A DNA stretch of 64,000 nt. Source: Pseudoduganella sp. GTDB lineage: Bacteria; Pseudomonadota; Gammaproteobacteria; Burkholderiales; Burkholderiaceae_D. The translations under genes and the position numbers were made by a program. The notes under the pieces are model-generated. The model saw only the letters and a list, made by a program, of their open reading frames with translations, made no database searches and was not told the origin of the DNA. The DNA is taken from positions 124,001 through 188,000 of the forward strand of contig JAJTCO010000001.1 in NCBI GenBank assembly GCA_021323265.1. The letters are read 5' to 3'. This document shows positions 42,954 to 51,535 of this stretch, piece after piece (positions within the stretch are counted from its first letter, which is position 1; every line of letters begins with the position of its first letter).

Positions 42954-45203
42954 TTGCCCACCACCTTCATCAGGCTGGGCGCCTTGCGCGAGAGCTCGCC
43001 GTCGCCGTCCACGCTCAGGCGGCCTGCAGCGTCGTTCCATTGCAGGCGTGCCTGCTGCATGCCCTTGCCCTTTTCGTAGTCGTAGGAGATGCCATCGTCG
43101 TCGTACAGCGTGAACGCGCCATCCTTGCCGGGATAGACGCGGATCTCGGCGATCGCTTGCTTGCCGGCGGTCGACTGCACGTCCGCGCCCAGCGGCAGGA
43201 TGGCGCCGGCGCGCACGAACACCGGGATCTGGTCTATCGGCGCCGCCACGCGCACCCAGCGTCCGCCGGCCAGCTTTTCATTGGTCCAGAAGTTGTACCA
43301 GTCGCTGCCGGCCGGAAGGTAGACGTCCTTTTCGGTCTGGCCCTGTTCGGTGACCGGCGCCACCAGGAAGGCGGGACCGAACATGTATTGGGTGCCGATG
43401 TTGGCCACCTGCGGGTCGTTCGGGAAGTCCATCCACAGGGGGCGCATGAACGGCGCGCCGCTGTCCCAGGTGCGCTTGGCCTGGCTGTAGATGTAGGGGA
43501 TGAGCTGGTAGCGCAAGCGGTTGAAGCGGGCCATGATGCTTTCGGCGTGCTGGCCGAAGGACCAGATCTCGGCGTTCTTGCGGTCGCCGTGCAGGCGCAG
43601 CGTGGGCTGGAAGGTGCCGTACTGGAACCAGCGCGTATGCAGTTCGGGATAGTCGTGGTTCTGGCCGATGGTTTCCTCGGCGCCGCGCGGATCGACCAGG
43701 GGCGCCTTGGTGGCCTTGGTCGTTTGCGGCAGCCATTGCCAGCCGCCGATATCGTTGCCCCAGTAGGCGATGCCCGAGGCGGTCATGTTCAAGCCGGTCG
43801 GGATCTGGCGCGCCAGCGCTTCCCACGACGGATGGATGTCGGAAGACCAGAACAGGGCGCCGGTGCGCTGCGAACCGAGGTAGGCGGCGCGCGCGAGGAT
43901 CATGGCGCGCTTGTTCGGCTTCCAGGCGCGCATGCCCTGCTGTACGCCTTCCACGTGCAGCAGCGGGAACACGTTGCGATAGCGGTCGCCGGAGCCGATC
44001 GAGTAGAAGTAGCCGTCCGGCACCAGGTCCGGTTCGGTCTCGTCCAGCCACGGATAGTCGAAGCCCTGCGACAGGACGTTGTCGCGCACGCGCTCCCAGA
44101 ACCACTGGCGCGCGGCCGGGTTGGTGGCGTCGGAGTTCGTTGAAATAGCGGCCGGAGGTTTCGAAGCGGGGCCAGACCGAGATGATGGTCTGCATGCCCA
44201 TGTCGTGCAGCTCCTTGTTCATGGCGGCGGGGGCGGGATACTGCGCCGGGTCGATGTCGAGCTGGCCCATGCGGGTCCAGTAGAACCAGTCGACCACCAT
44301 GATGTCGAGCGGGTACTTTTTCTGGCGGTAGGTTTTCGCCACGCGCATGACTTCCTGCTGGCTTTCGTAGCGCGCCTTGGACTGGATCAGGCCGAACGCC
44401 GCCTTGGGCGGGATCGGGGTCTTGCCGGTGACGCGGGCGTAGCCGGAGTAGATCTCTTCCGGCGTACTGCCGGTGATGACGAAGAAGCTGACGCGCTCGC
44501 CGACGTTGGACTGGAAGGCGGTGCGGCCGTTGACGCCCGCGATGAAGCGGGTGGCCGAGGGATTGTCCCAGACGATGCCGTAGCCCTTGGACGAGACCAT
44601 GAACGGCACGCACACCGTTTCGCCGGCGGGTGCGTCGTACCAGTGCTTGCAGTCGAGGACGCGGCCGCGCAGGTCGAGCGGGCCGGTCGACTCCTGGTTC
44701 TGGCCCATGCCGTAATAGTGCTCGTCCGCCGGGGCGCTGAAGCTGGCGCCGGCCTGGTAGGTCTTCTCGCCGTTGACGCCATGCGGCGACATTTCCCAGC
44801 CGGTCATGTCGAGCACCAGTTCGCCCTTGGCGTTCCTGACCTGCAGCGCAACGGGCGGCAGTTGCGGCGCAAAGTATTTCTCGGCCTGGGACGGGGTGCG
44901 CGGCTGGGGCGCCGGCGCCACGCGCAGGTTCAGCGCCGGCGAGGCGAAGGTGTCGCCATCCTTGCCGCTGCTGTGGCGGAAGGCGCCGTTGTCGGCGTTC
45001 TTGGGCAGGATGCCGAAGCCTGGGCCTTTCAGCACTTCGGCCTTGTCGGTGGCAATCGTCACGTGGACCACGTTCGGCCCGTAGGCTTCCACCGCGACCC
45101 AGGCGCCATTGCGGTCGAGGGTGGTGATCGGTGCTGCGGCGGCAAGGCTGGCGACGCCGGAAATCGCAACGGCCATCGCCCTGCGCTTGAAATGCACGTT
45201 CAT
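42950..45203 (-). pseudogene. Glycoside hydrolase family 31 enzyme (alpha-xylosidase/glucosidase type), interrupted by a frameshift
   Basis: Together the two frames encode about 750 residues of an exported GH31 enzyme. The signal peptide (MNVHFKRRAMAVAISG) starts at 45203 behind AGGAG. The first frame continues to about 44138 (FETSGRYFNE); the family sequence then resumes one base over (NSDATNPAARQWFWERV) and runs to 42950. The nucleophile aspartate lies in WLDETE, just after the break, and the acid/base in FWSSDIHPSW. A DUF5110-like C-terminal domain (IRVYPGKDGAFTLYDDDG) is present. One extra base or two lost bases would explain the break. It may be a true pseudogene, a sequencing error or, less likely, programmed frameshifting. 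All other residues look conserved, which favours a recent event or an error. Confidence 0.8.
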
Positions 45204-45223
45204 TTGTTCTCCTGTGTTGTCGG

Positions 45224-46123
45224 TTATGGTTGAATCAGTTTTCGTTCGCGCAGCCATTCCTCCGCGCGGCGCGTCCAGCGGGAGGCGGTGCCGTTGCCGG
45301 GTCGCATGGCCATGCCGTGGCCGCCACGCTCGAAGACCAGCATTTCGGCCGGCACCCTGGCGCGGGTCAGGGCCTGGAAGTAGAGGATGCTGTTCTCGGC
45401 CGGGACCAGGCCGTCGTCCTGGGAGTGGATCAGCAGGGTGGGCGGGGTGTTCGCGCCGACCTGCTTCTCGGGCGACATCAGCTGCACCAGTGCAGGCGAT
45501 GGCGCGGCGCCGAGCAGCGCTCGGCGCGAGTCCGCGTGCGCAGCAGGACCTTCCATGCTGATGACCGGGTACATGAGGATCGCGAAATCCGGACGGGCGC
45601 TGACCGCGTCCAGGGTGGCGCCGGTGCGCCCGGCGGGGTGGTCGAACAGGGTGGAGGCGCTGGCGGCGAGGTGGCCGCCGGCCGAACTTCCCATCACGCC
45701 GATGCGATCCGGTGCGATGCCGTACCTGGCCGCCTGCGAGCGCACCAGGCGGATCGCGCGCAGGACGTCCTGCAGGGGCGCCGGGTGGCCGTAGTCGGCC
45801 AGCCGGTACTTGAGCACGAAGGCAGTGATGCCCAGGCTGGACAGCCATTGCGCGTACTGCTGGCCTTCGCGGGTGTTGGACAGGAACTGGTAGCCGCCGC
45901 CGGGGCAGATGATGACGGCAGTGCCGGAAGGGCGGTCCATGGCGGCGGGGTAGACCGCCAGCGTCGGCGCACTGACGTTGCGGATGCGTTCGCCGTCGGC
46001 AATTTCCGGGCCGGGCTGCTGCCGGGCATTCGGCACCCCTTCGGGCCAGATGGGAACGACGCCCGCTTGCGCGAGCGCGCCGTTGGCGGCCATGAGCAGC
46101 ATGGCCAGGACCCAGGTTCGCAT
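45224..46123 (-). CDS. Exported alpha/beta-hydrolase, acetylxylan-esterase-like
   Basis: A 299-residue periplasmic esterase. The signal peptide is about residues 1-20 (cleaved near LAQ-A). CPGGGY forms the oxyanion hole (near 73), GSSAGGH the serine nucleophile (near 146), HSQDDGLVP the aspartate and GGHG the histidine. This set is typical of xylan esterase/BD-FAE-like enzymes in glycan loci, which remove acetyl or other acyl groups so that glycosidases can act. The ATG at 46123 is preferred because AAGGA lies upstream and it starts the signal peptide. It heads the operon esterase-GH31-GH43 under promoter B, with 20 bases to GH31. Confidence 0.82.
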   Translation of the reverse strand: MRTWVLAMLLMAANGALAQAGVVPIWPEGVPNARQQPGPEIADGERIRNVSAPTLAVYPAAMDRPSGTAVIICPGGGYQFLSNTREGQQYAQWLSSLGITAFVLKYRLADYGHPAPLQDVLRAIRLVRSQAARYGIAPDRIGVMGSSAGGHLAASASTLFDHPAGRTGATLDAVSARPDFAILMYPVISMEGPAAHADSRRALLGAAPSPALVQLMSPEKQVGANTPPTLLIHSQDDGLVPAENSILYFQALTRARVPAEMLVFERGGHGMAMRPGNGTASRWTRRAEEWLRERKLIQP

Positions 46124-46157
46124 GGTGTTTTCATCCTTGGTGTCGATAAACCAGGCC

Positions 46158-46202
46158 ATCTTTGCAGACTGGCCAAGGCGCCGCAATTACGAAAATCACC
46201 GA
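46158..46202 (-). promoter_or_regulatory. Locus promoter B (shared box), drives esterase-GH31-GH43
   Basis: On the minus strand the box TCGGTGATTTTCGTAATTG (46202-46184) is followed by -35 TTGCGG (46186-46181), 17 bases and -10 AAAGAT (46163-46158). The transcript would begin about 30 bases before the esterase ATG. Fourteen consecutive bases (GTGATTTTCGTAAT) are identical to promoter A. Confidence 0.7.
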
Positions 46203-46240
46203 TGCCGCGAATGATTTACCCCAAGCGGCAGCCCAGGCAT

Positions 46241-46268
46241 TTGCACGCCCCTTTGCTGCTGCTAGCAT
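46241..46268 (+). promoter_or_regulatory. Candidate promoter of the GH39 gene
   Basis: TTGCAC (46241-46246), a 16-base spacer and TAGCAT (46263-46268) stand 30 bases before the GH39 start. It lacks the shared 19-bp box in its own orientation, but the divergent box of promoter B is only 40 bases upstream and could influence both directions. Confidence 0.4.
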
Positions 46269-46298
46269 CCGCTGGACCATACAAACTGGAGCCCGAGA

Positions 46299-47885
46299 AT
46301 GAGACATCTGCAACACCTTTACCTTGCCGCGCTGGGCGCGGCGTGCATTGCGAGCGCGCCGGCGCTTGCCGCCACGCCTGCCGGGGTGGCGCCACGCAAA
46401 GTGGTGCTGGATGCGGCCAAGGCGGAAAAGCCGCTGGACCGCTTCTTCGACCTGTCCGTCGGCGCCGACTATCCCGGCACGTTGCGGCGCGACGACAGCA
46501 TGGCGCAGCTGCGCACCCTGGTGCAGGAGACTGGCTTCCGTTACATCCGCTTCCACGCCATCTTCCATGACGTGCTGCAGACCGTGCGCAGCGAGAACGG
46601 CAAGATCACCTACGACTGGACCGGCATCGACAAGCTGTATGACGACCTGCTGGCACGCAAGATCAAGCCGTTCGTCGAACTGGGCTTCACACCCAAGGCG
46701 CTGGCGACGTCGAACGCGAAGATCTTCTATTGGGAGGGCAATACCTCCCATCCGGAGCTAAACGGCTGGCGCGACCTGGTGACCGCCTTCGTCCACCATG
46801 TCCGCCAGCGCTATGGCGAAGAGGAGGTGCGTACCTGGTTCTTCGAGGTGTGGAACGAACCGAACCTGGACGGCTTCTGGGAGCGTGCCGACCAGAAGGC
46901 CTACTTCGAGCTGTATGACGTGACCGCGAAGGCGATCAAGGCGATCGACCCGGCCTTGCGCGTGGGCGGTCCTTCCACCGCTGGCGCGGCCTGGGTGCCG
47001 GAATTCCTGGAGCATGTGGCCAAAAGCGGCTCCGGCGTCGATTTCGTGACCACGCACACCTACGGCGTCGAGAGCGGCTTCCTGGACGAGAAGGGCGTGG
47101 ACGACACCAAGCTCTCGCCCTCGCCCGATGCCGTGATCGGCGACGTGCGCCGCGTGCGCGCGCAGATCGCGGCATCCCGCTTCCCGCAGCTGCCGCTGTA
47201 CTTCACCGAGTGGAGCACCAGCTACACGCCGCGCGACCTGGTGCACGATTCCTACATCAGCGCGGCCTACATCCTCAGCAAGCTGCAAGGCAGCAAGGGG
47301 TATGCCCAGGGCATGAGCTACTGGACCTACACGGACCTGTTCGAGGAGCCCGGGCCACCGACCAAGCCCTTCGAGGGCGGTTTCGGCCTGATGAACCCCC
47401 AGGGCATCCGCAAGGGCGCCTACTTCACCTACAAATACCTGCATGCGCTGAGCGGCAAGGAGATACCGGTGCAGGACGGGCAGGTCATGGCAGCCAGCGA
47501 CGGCAAGGCCCTGCGCGCGGTGGCCTGGGACTTCCAGCAGCCGCAGCAGCCGGTCAGCAACCGTTCCTTCTACAGCCGCGTTCTGCCGTCGACACCGTCG
47601 GCGCCGCTCGCATTCGAGGTGCGTCACGCGCAGCCCGGCAAATACCGGCTGCAGGTGCGCCGCACCGGTTTCCGCGCCAACGACGCCTACACCGCCTATA
47701 TCGAAATGGGCATGCCGGACAAGCTGACGCCTGCGCAGCTGAAGCAGCTTGAGGAACTGACCAGGGACGTGCCGGAGTCGGAGCGGGTGGTCAGCATCGG
47801 CAAGTCGGGCAGTTTCGCGCTCACCGTCCCCATGCGCAGCAACGACGTGGTGCTGGTGACGCTGGAGCTGGTCGGCAAGCCTTAG
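46299..47885 (+). CDS. Glycoside hydrolase family 39 enzyme (beta-xylosidase type), exported
   Basis: A 528-residue periplasmic glycosidase. The signal peptide is about residues 1-25 (cleaved near ALA-A). The TIM-barrel contains the acid/base glutamate in FFEVWNEPNLDGFW (near 188) and the nucleophile glutamate in YFTEWSTSYT (near 309). MSYWTYTDLFEE and FGLMNPQGIRKGAYF are also characteristic of GH39. A beta-sandwich domain completes the protein. Members hydrolyse terminal beta-xylosides with retention. It ends 12 bases before the convergent GH2 gene. It is divergent from the esterase-GH31-GH43 operon across a region holding the shared promoter box. Confidence 0.88.
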   Translation: MRHLQHLYLAALGAACIASAPALAATPAGVAPRKVVLDAAKAEKPLDRFFDLSVGADYPGTLRRDDSMAQLRTLVQETGFRYIRFHAIFHDVLQTVRSENGKITYDWTGIDKLYDDLLARKIKPFVELGFTPKALATSNAKIFYWEGNTSHPELNGWRDLVTAFVHHVRQRYGEEEVRTWFFEVWNEPNLDGFWERADQKAYFELYDVTAKAIKAIDPALRVGGPSTAGAAWVPEFLEHVAKSGSGVDFVTTHTYGVESGFLDEKGVDDTKLSPSPDAVIGDVRRVRAQIAASRFPQLPLYFTEWSTSYTPRDLVHDSYISAAYILSKLQGSKGYAQGMSYWTYTDLFEEPGPPTKPFEGGFGLMNPQGIRKGAYFTYKYLHALSGKEIPVQDGQVMAASDGKALRAVAWDFQQPQQPVSNRSFYSRVLPSTPSAPLAFEVRHAQPGKYRLQVRRTGFRANDAYTAYIEMGMPDKLTPAQLKQLEELTRDVPESERVVSIGKSGSFALTVPMRSNDVVLVTLELVGKP

Positions 47886-47897
47886 CGTTTCAGCGCA

Positions 47898-49892
47898 TCA
47901 GCGCACCGTAGGCGCCGGCCGGTAGGTCCATTCGGCCGTGTCGCTGGCGGCGCCGGCAGATACTTCCAGGCGGTTGGCGCCTTCGGCCAACTGCACCTGC
48001 CAGGCCGCCTTGTGGCCCGTCACGGGCCGCTCGCCCAGATCGACACCGTTCAGGCGCAGCCGCACGCTGGCCTGGTTGCTGTAGACCTTGACCTGCGCCT
48101 GCGCCGCCGTGCGCAGCGTGTGGCGGCGCGACGTGATGTGCACCATCGGCCGCGCGCTCCAGTTGGCCTGGTACCAGAAATAGGCATCCTTCCTCACCTT
48201 GCGGTCGAAGCTGACCAGTCCCTTGTCGTTGAAGCCCGGCGTGTCGCCTTCGTTGCGCCCGGCCGAGGCGAAATCGAAACCGACCCAGATGAAGTTCGCC
48301 CACAGCCACGGCCGCGCCGCCAGCTGCGGCCAGGCCGCTTCGTGGTACAGGGCCTGGTACTGTTCCGGGTGCCAGCGCCCGCCCGGTTCGGGGCGCCGCG
48401 GCGGATCTTCCTGCTGCAGCGCGCTGGCGCCGGCGCCGTACTCGCTGACGGACAAGGGCGTGTCGGGGCGGCGCGCATGGTTGCGGTCGAGGAAGGCGCC
48501 GAGATCGGCAAATTCGCCCTCGTACCAGCCGAAGTAGACGTTCGATCCGACGGCATCGGTGTGCGAAGCCTGCGCGCCGTCGATCGGGCTGCAGCAATTG
48601 GCGTAAGCGGTGGGCCGCGTGGGATCTTCCGTGCGTGCCAGGCGCTGCAGCGAAGAGAGCACGCGCGCGCTGGCGGCGTCGGCCTGGTAGATCTCGTTGC
48701 CCAGCCCCCACACCATGACGGAAGGGTGGTTGCTGTTCTGCCGAATCATTTCGCGCAGCTGCTGCGCGCTGTTGGCCAGGAACGCGTCAGAGCCGTTGAC
48801 CGCCGCCGTCAGCGGCAGCTCGGTCCAGACCAGCCACCCGGCGCGGTTGGCCAATTCGTAGGCGCGTTGCGGGTGCTGGTAGTGCGCATGGCGCAGGCCC
48901 GTCACCCCCAGCTCGGCGAGGATGCGGTAGTCGGCATCGATGTCGGCGTCGGTGGCGGCGATGCCCTTGCCGGGCAGGGAAGTCTGGTGCAGGTTGACGC
49001 CGTGCACCCGGTAGCTGGCGCCGTTGAGCAGCAAGCCGCGCCGCGCATCGAGGCGCATGTCGCGGATGCCGACCTGGAACGCGAGCCGGTCGTGCGGCGC
49101 GGCCGCGTTGCCGGTGTCGGACAGTTCCGCCTCGCTGGTGTAGAGGTAAGGATCGTGCACGCCTTGCCAGAGATGGGGGGAAGGCAGTGTTGCCGCCAGG
49201 TCCACCTGCACCACGCTGCGCGGCGGCAGCACGACCGTCCTGCGCGCGGTGGCGACCACGCGCTGCCCTGCGTCGCGCAGGCGGGTATGGACGACGGCGC
49301 GCACCGTGCGGTCGCTGTCGTTGCGGGCGCGCGCCGTCCATGCCAGGTCGGCACTGCGCTGCGATACGCCTGCAGTGCGGAAGTACACGCCCGGCCCGCC
49401 GAAGTCGCGCAGGTCGAAGTGGACGTCGCGGGTGACGAGCAGCCGGACCGGCCGGTATAGCCCGCCCGCCATCGTGTAGTCGCCGCCAAGCGGCGCGACG
49501 GCATGGTGCCCGGCATTGTCGACCAGCACCACGATCTCGTTATCGCCCTCCTGCAGCAGCGCCGTGATATCGAAGCGAAAGCGCGCAAATCCGCCCGCAT
49601 GGCGGCCGGCCGGTTGGCCGTTGACCCAGGCCTGCGTCACCAGCAGGGCGCCGTCGAACTCAAGGTGGTAGCGCTGTTTGTCGCGTGCGCGCGACAGATG
49701 CAGCGTGCGGCGATACCAGGCCGGCCCGCGATAGTCGTCAAAACTGTGGGGCAGCGCGACCTCCCGCCAGCCATGGTCGCCGCTCTTGTGGAACTGCCAC
49801 CCCTTGTCGAGCGCGATCGCCTGCCGCGCTGCTGCGCCGGGAGCGGTTGCCGCCAGAAGTGCGATGCATAGCCATGCCTGGATCGTTTTCAT
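47898..49892 (-). CDS. Glycoside hydrolase family 2 enzyme (beta-galactosidase type), exported
   Basis: A 664-residue exported GH2 enzyme. The signal peptide is about residues 1-22. A sugar-binding jelly-roll (WYRRTLHL, WVNGQPAGRHAGG), an immunoglobulin-like domain and the TIM-barrel follow in order. The acid/base glutamate is in VMVWGLGNEIYQ (near 398) and the nucleophile in LSVSEYGAGAS (near 483). HGVNLHQ is the usual start of the barrel. A C-terminal beta domain is present. GH2 covers beta-galactosidases, mannosidases and glucuronidases; specificity is inferred only from the locus. It is divergent from the halogenase gene across promoter C, whose CGCAATTGCG core is symmetric and could act in both directions. 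Confidence 0.87.
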   Translation of the reverse strand: MKTIQAWLCIALLAATAPGAAARQAIALDKGWQFHKSGDHGWREVALPHSFDDYRGPAWYRRTLHLSRARDKQRYHLEFDGALLVTQAWVNGQPAGRHAGGFARFRFDITALLQEGDNEIVVLVDNAGHHAVAPLGGDYTMAGGLYRPVRLLVTRDVHFDLRDFGGPGVYFRTAGVSQRSADLAWTARARNDSDRTVRAVVHTRLRDAGQRVVATARRTVVLPPRSVVQVDLAATLPSPHLWQGVHDPYLYTSEAELSDTGNAAAPHDRLAFQVGIRDMRLDARRGLLLNGASYRVHGVNLHQTSLPGKGIAATDADIDADYRILAELGVTGLRHAHYQHPQRAYELANRAGWLVWTELPLTAAVNGSDAFLANSAQQLREMIRQNSNHPSVMVWGLGNEIYQADAASARVLSSLQRLARTEDPTRPTAYANCCSPIDGAQASHTDAVGSNVYFGWYEGEFADLGAFLDRNHARRPDTPLSVSEYGAGASALQQEDPPRRPEPGGRWHPEQYQALYHEAAWPQLAARPWLWANFIWVGFDFASAGRNEGDTPGFNDKGLVSFDRKVRKDAYFWYQANWSARPMVHITSRRHTLRTAAQAQVKVYSNQASVRLRLNGVDLGERPVTGHKAAWQVQLAEGANRLEVSAGAASDTAEWTYRPAPTVR

Positions 49893-49956
49893 ACGGCGCC
49901 ATTCTGCATGGCGCGGGCGCGTACTTCAATTGCCCTGCAAGATTTCATTGAACCTA

Positions 49957-50001
49957 TTGGTATTTTTCGCAATTGCGCACCGAAATGGCCACTTGCAAAA
50001 T
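49957..50001 (+). promoter_or_regulatory. Locus promoter C (shared box), drives halogenase 1-GH29
   Basis: The box TTGGTATTTTTCGCAATTG (49957-49975) is followed by -35 TTGCGC (49973-49978), 17 bases and -10 CAAAAT (49996-50001). The first codon of the halogenase gene is 23 bases downstream of the -10, preceded by a good CGGAGA site. Confidence 0.7.
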
Positions 50002-50024
50002 CCGTGTCAATAACGGAGACAGGC

Positions 50025-51509
50025 ATGAATACGGCATACCAACGCATTGTGGTTGTCGGTGGCGGTTCCGCCGGCTGGATGGCGGCGACGGCATTGGCGA
50101 GCGCGCTCCCAGCGAGCACCGTGGAATTGGTCGAATCGGAGGAGATCGGCATCGTCGGCGTCGGCGAGGCGACGTTCCCGTCGATTCGCGCCTTCCACCG
50201 CATCCTTGGCATCGACGAGGCGCAATTCCTGCGCGCCACCAACGGCACCTTCAAGCTGGGTATCGAATTTCGCGACTGGCGCACGCCCGGTGAGCATTAC
50301 CTGCATACCTTCGGCGACCTGGGCGGACTGAGCGGCCCGCAATCGCTGTGGGGGCAGTACCGCCGCGTGGGCGATGCGCAGCTTGGCGCGCTTGGCGAGC
50401 AATGCCTGCCCAGCGTGATGGCGCGCCAGGGCCGCTTCCAGCTGGCGCCCTCGGAGCGCGAGCAGCAGTTCAACTACGCCTACCATTTCGACGCCACGCT
50501 GTACGCGCTCTTCCTGCGCGGCATTGCGCTGCAGCGCGGCGTGCGCCGCACCGAGGGCCGCATCGAGCACGTCGTGCGGCGCGCCGACGGCGGCGTGGGG
50601 CAGCTCAAGCTGGCCGACGGCCGGGTGCTCGAGGGCGACCTGTTCATCGACTGTTCCGGCTTCGCGTCGCTGTTGATCGGCCGCGCGCTGGAGCAACCCT
50701 TCGTCGACTACGGGCATTGGCTGCCGGTGGACCGTGCCTGGGCCTGCCCCACGGAGCGCAGCGTTGCCGCGCTGGCGCCGACCACGCGCGCCACCGCCAT
50801 GGAAGCGGGCTGGGCGTGGCGCATCCCCTTGCGCAACCGCACCGGCCATGGACACGTCTTCGCCAGCCGCTATATCGACGAAGGGCGCGCCTGCGAGCAG
50901 TTGCTGCGGCAGCTCGATGGCGCCCCCGTTGCGGAACCGCGCCTGCTGCGTTTCAAGACCGGCCATCGGGCGCGATTCTGGTCGCACAACGTGGTGGCCC
51001 TTGGGCTGTCCTCCGGTTTCCTGGAGCCGCTCGAATCGACCAGCATCTTCCTGGTGCAAAGTGGCCTGGGCCGCCTGATCGACCTGCTGCTGCCCGGCGT
51101 GGTGCCGGCCGAAGCGGCCGTGGCGGCGTACAACGCCGGCATGGTGCGCCAGTTCGAGCGTGTACGCGACTTCATCATCCTGCACTATTGCCTGACCGTG
51201 CGCCGCGACAGCCAGTTCTGGCGCGACATGGCGAACCTGGAGTTGCCCGAGACGCTGGCCTTCAAGATCCACGCCTGGCGCGAGGCGGGCGCGCTGCATC
51301 AGTACGACGAGGAGGGCTTCGACGCCACCAGCTGGCTGGCGGTGCACGCCGGCATGGGCCACTGGCCGCGGCGTGCCGACCCATCCCTGCGCGACATGCC
51401 GCAGGAGGACGCCCTGCGGGCGCTGCGCCTGCGCCGGGACAGCATCGCCGCGACCGTGGCGGCCATGCCGCGCCATGAAGATTACCTGAACAGCGTGCTG
51501 GCACGCTGA
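50025..51509 (+). CDS. Flavin-dependent halogenase family protein (tryptophan-halogenase-like), copy 1
   Basis: A 494-residue flavoprotein. The FAD-binding GGGSAGW motif is at residues 12-18 and the halogenase signature WxWxIP reads GWAWRIP (near 270). The lysine that carries or activates hypohalous acid is K77 (TFKLG), and the conserved glutamate is E337 (LEPLESTS), at the places of K79 and E346 in PrnA. All residues needed for halogenation are present. Typical substrates are tryptophan and other indoles, but this clade is encoded beside TonB receptors and glycosidases, where its function is unknown. It is co-transcribed with GH29, 26 bases downstream. A flavin reductase would be needed and none is nearby. 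Confidence 0.85.
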   Translation: MNTAYQRIVVVGGGSAGWMAATALASALPASTVELVESEEIGIVGVGEATFPSIRAFHRILGIDEAQFLRATNGTFKLGIEFRDWRTPGEHYLHTFGDLGGLSGPQSLWGQYRRVGDAQLGALGEQCLPSVMARQGRFQLAPSEREQQFNYAYHFDATLYALFLRGIALQRGVRRTEGRIEHVVRRADGGVGQLKLADGRVLEGDLFIDCSGFASLLIGRALEQPFVDYGHWLPVDRAWACPTERSVAALAPTTRATAMEAGWAWRIPLRNRTGHGHVFASRYIDEGRACEQLLRQLDGAPVAEPRLLRFKTGHRARFWSHNVVALGLSSGFLEPLESTSIFLVQSGLGRLIDLLLPGVVPAEAAVAAYNAGMVRQFERVRDFIILHYCLTVRRDSQFWRDMANLELPETLAFKIHAWREAGALHQYDEEGFDATSWLAVHAGMGHWPRRADPSLRDMPQEDALRALRLRRDSIAATVAAMPRHEDYLNSVLAR

Positions 51510-51535
51510 AAACCACCCTTAGACAGGATCAGACG

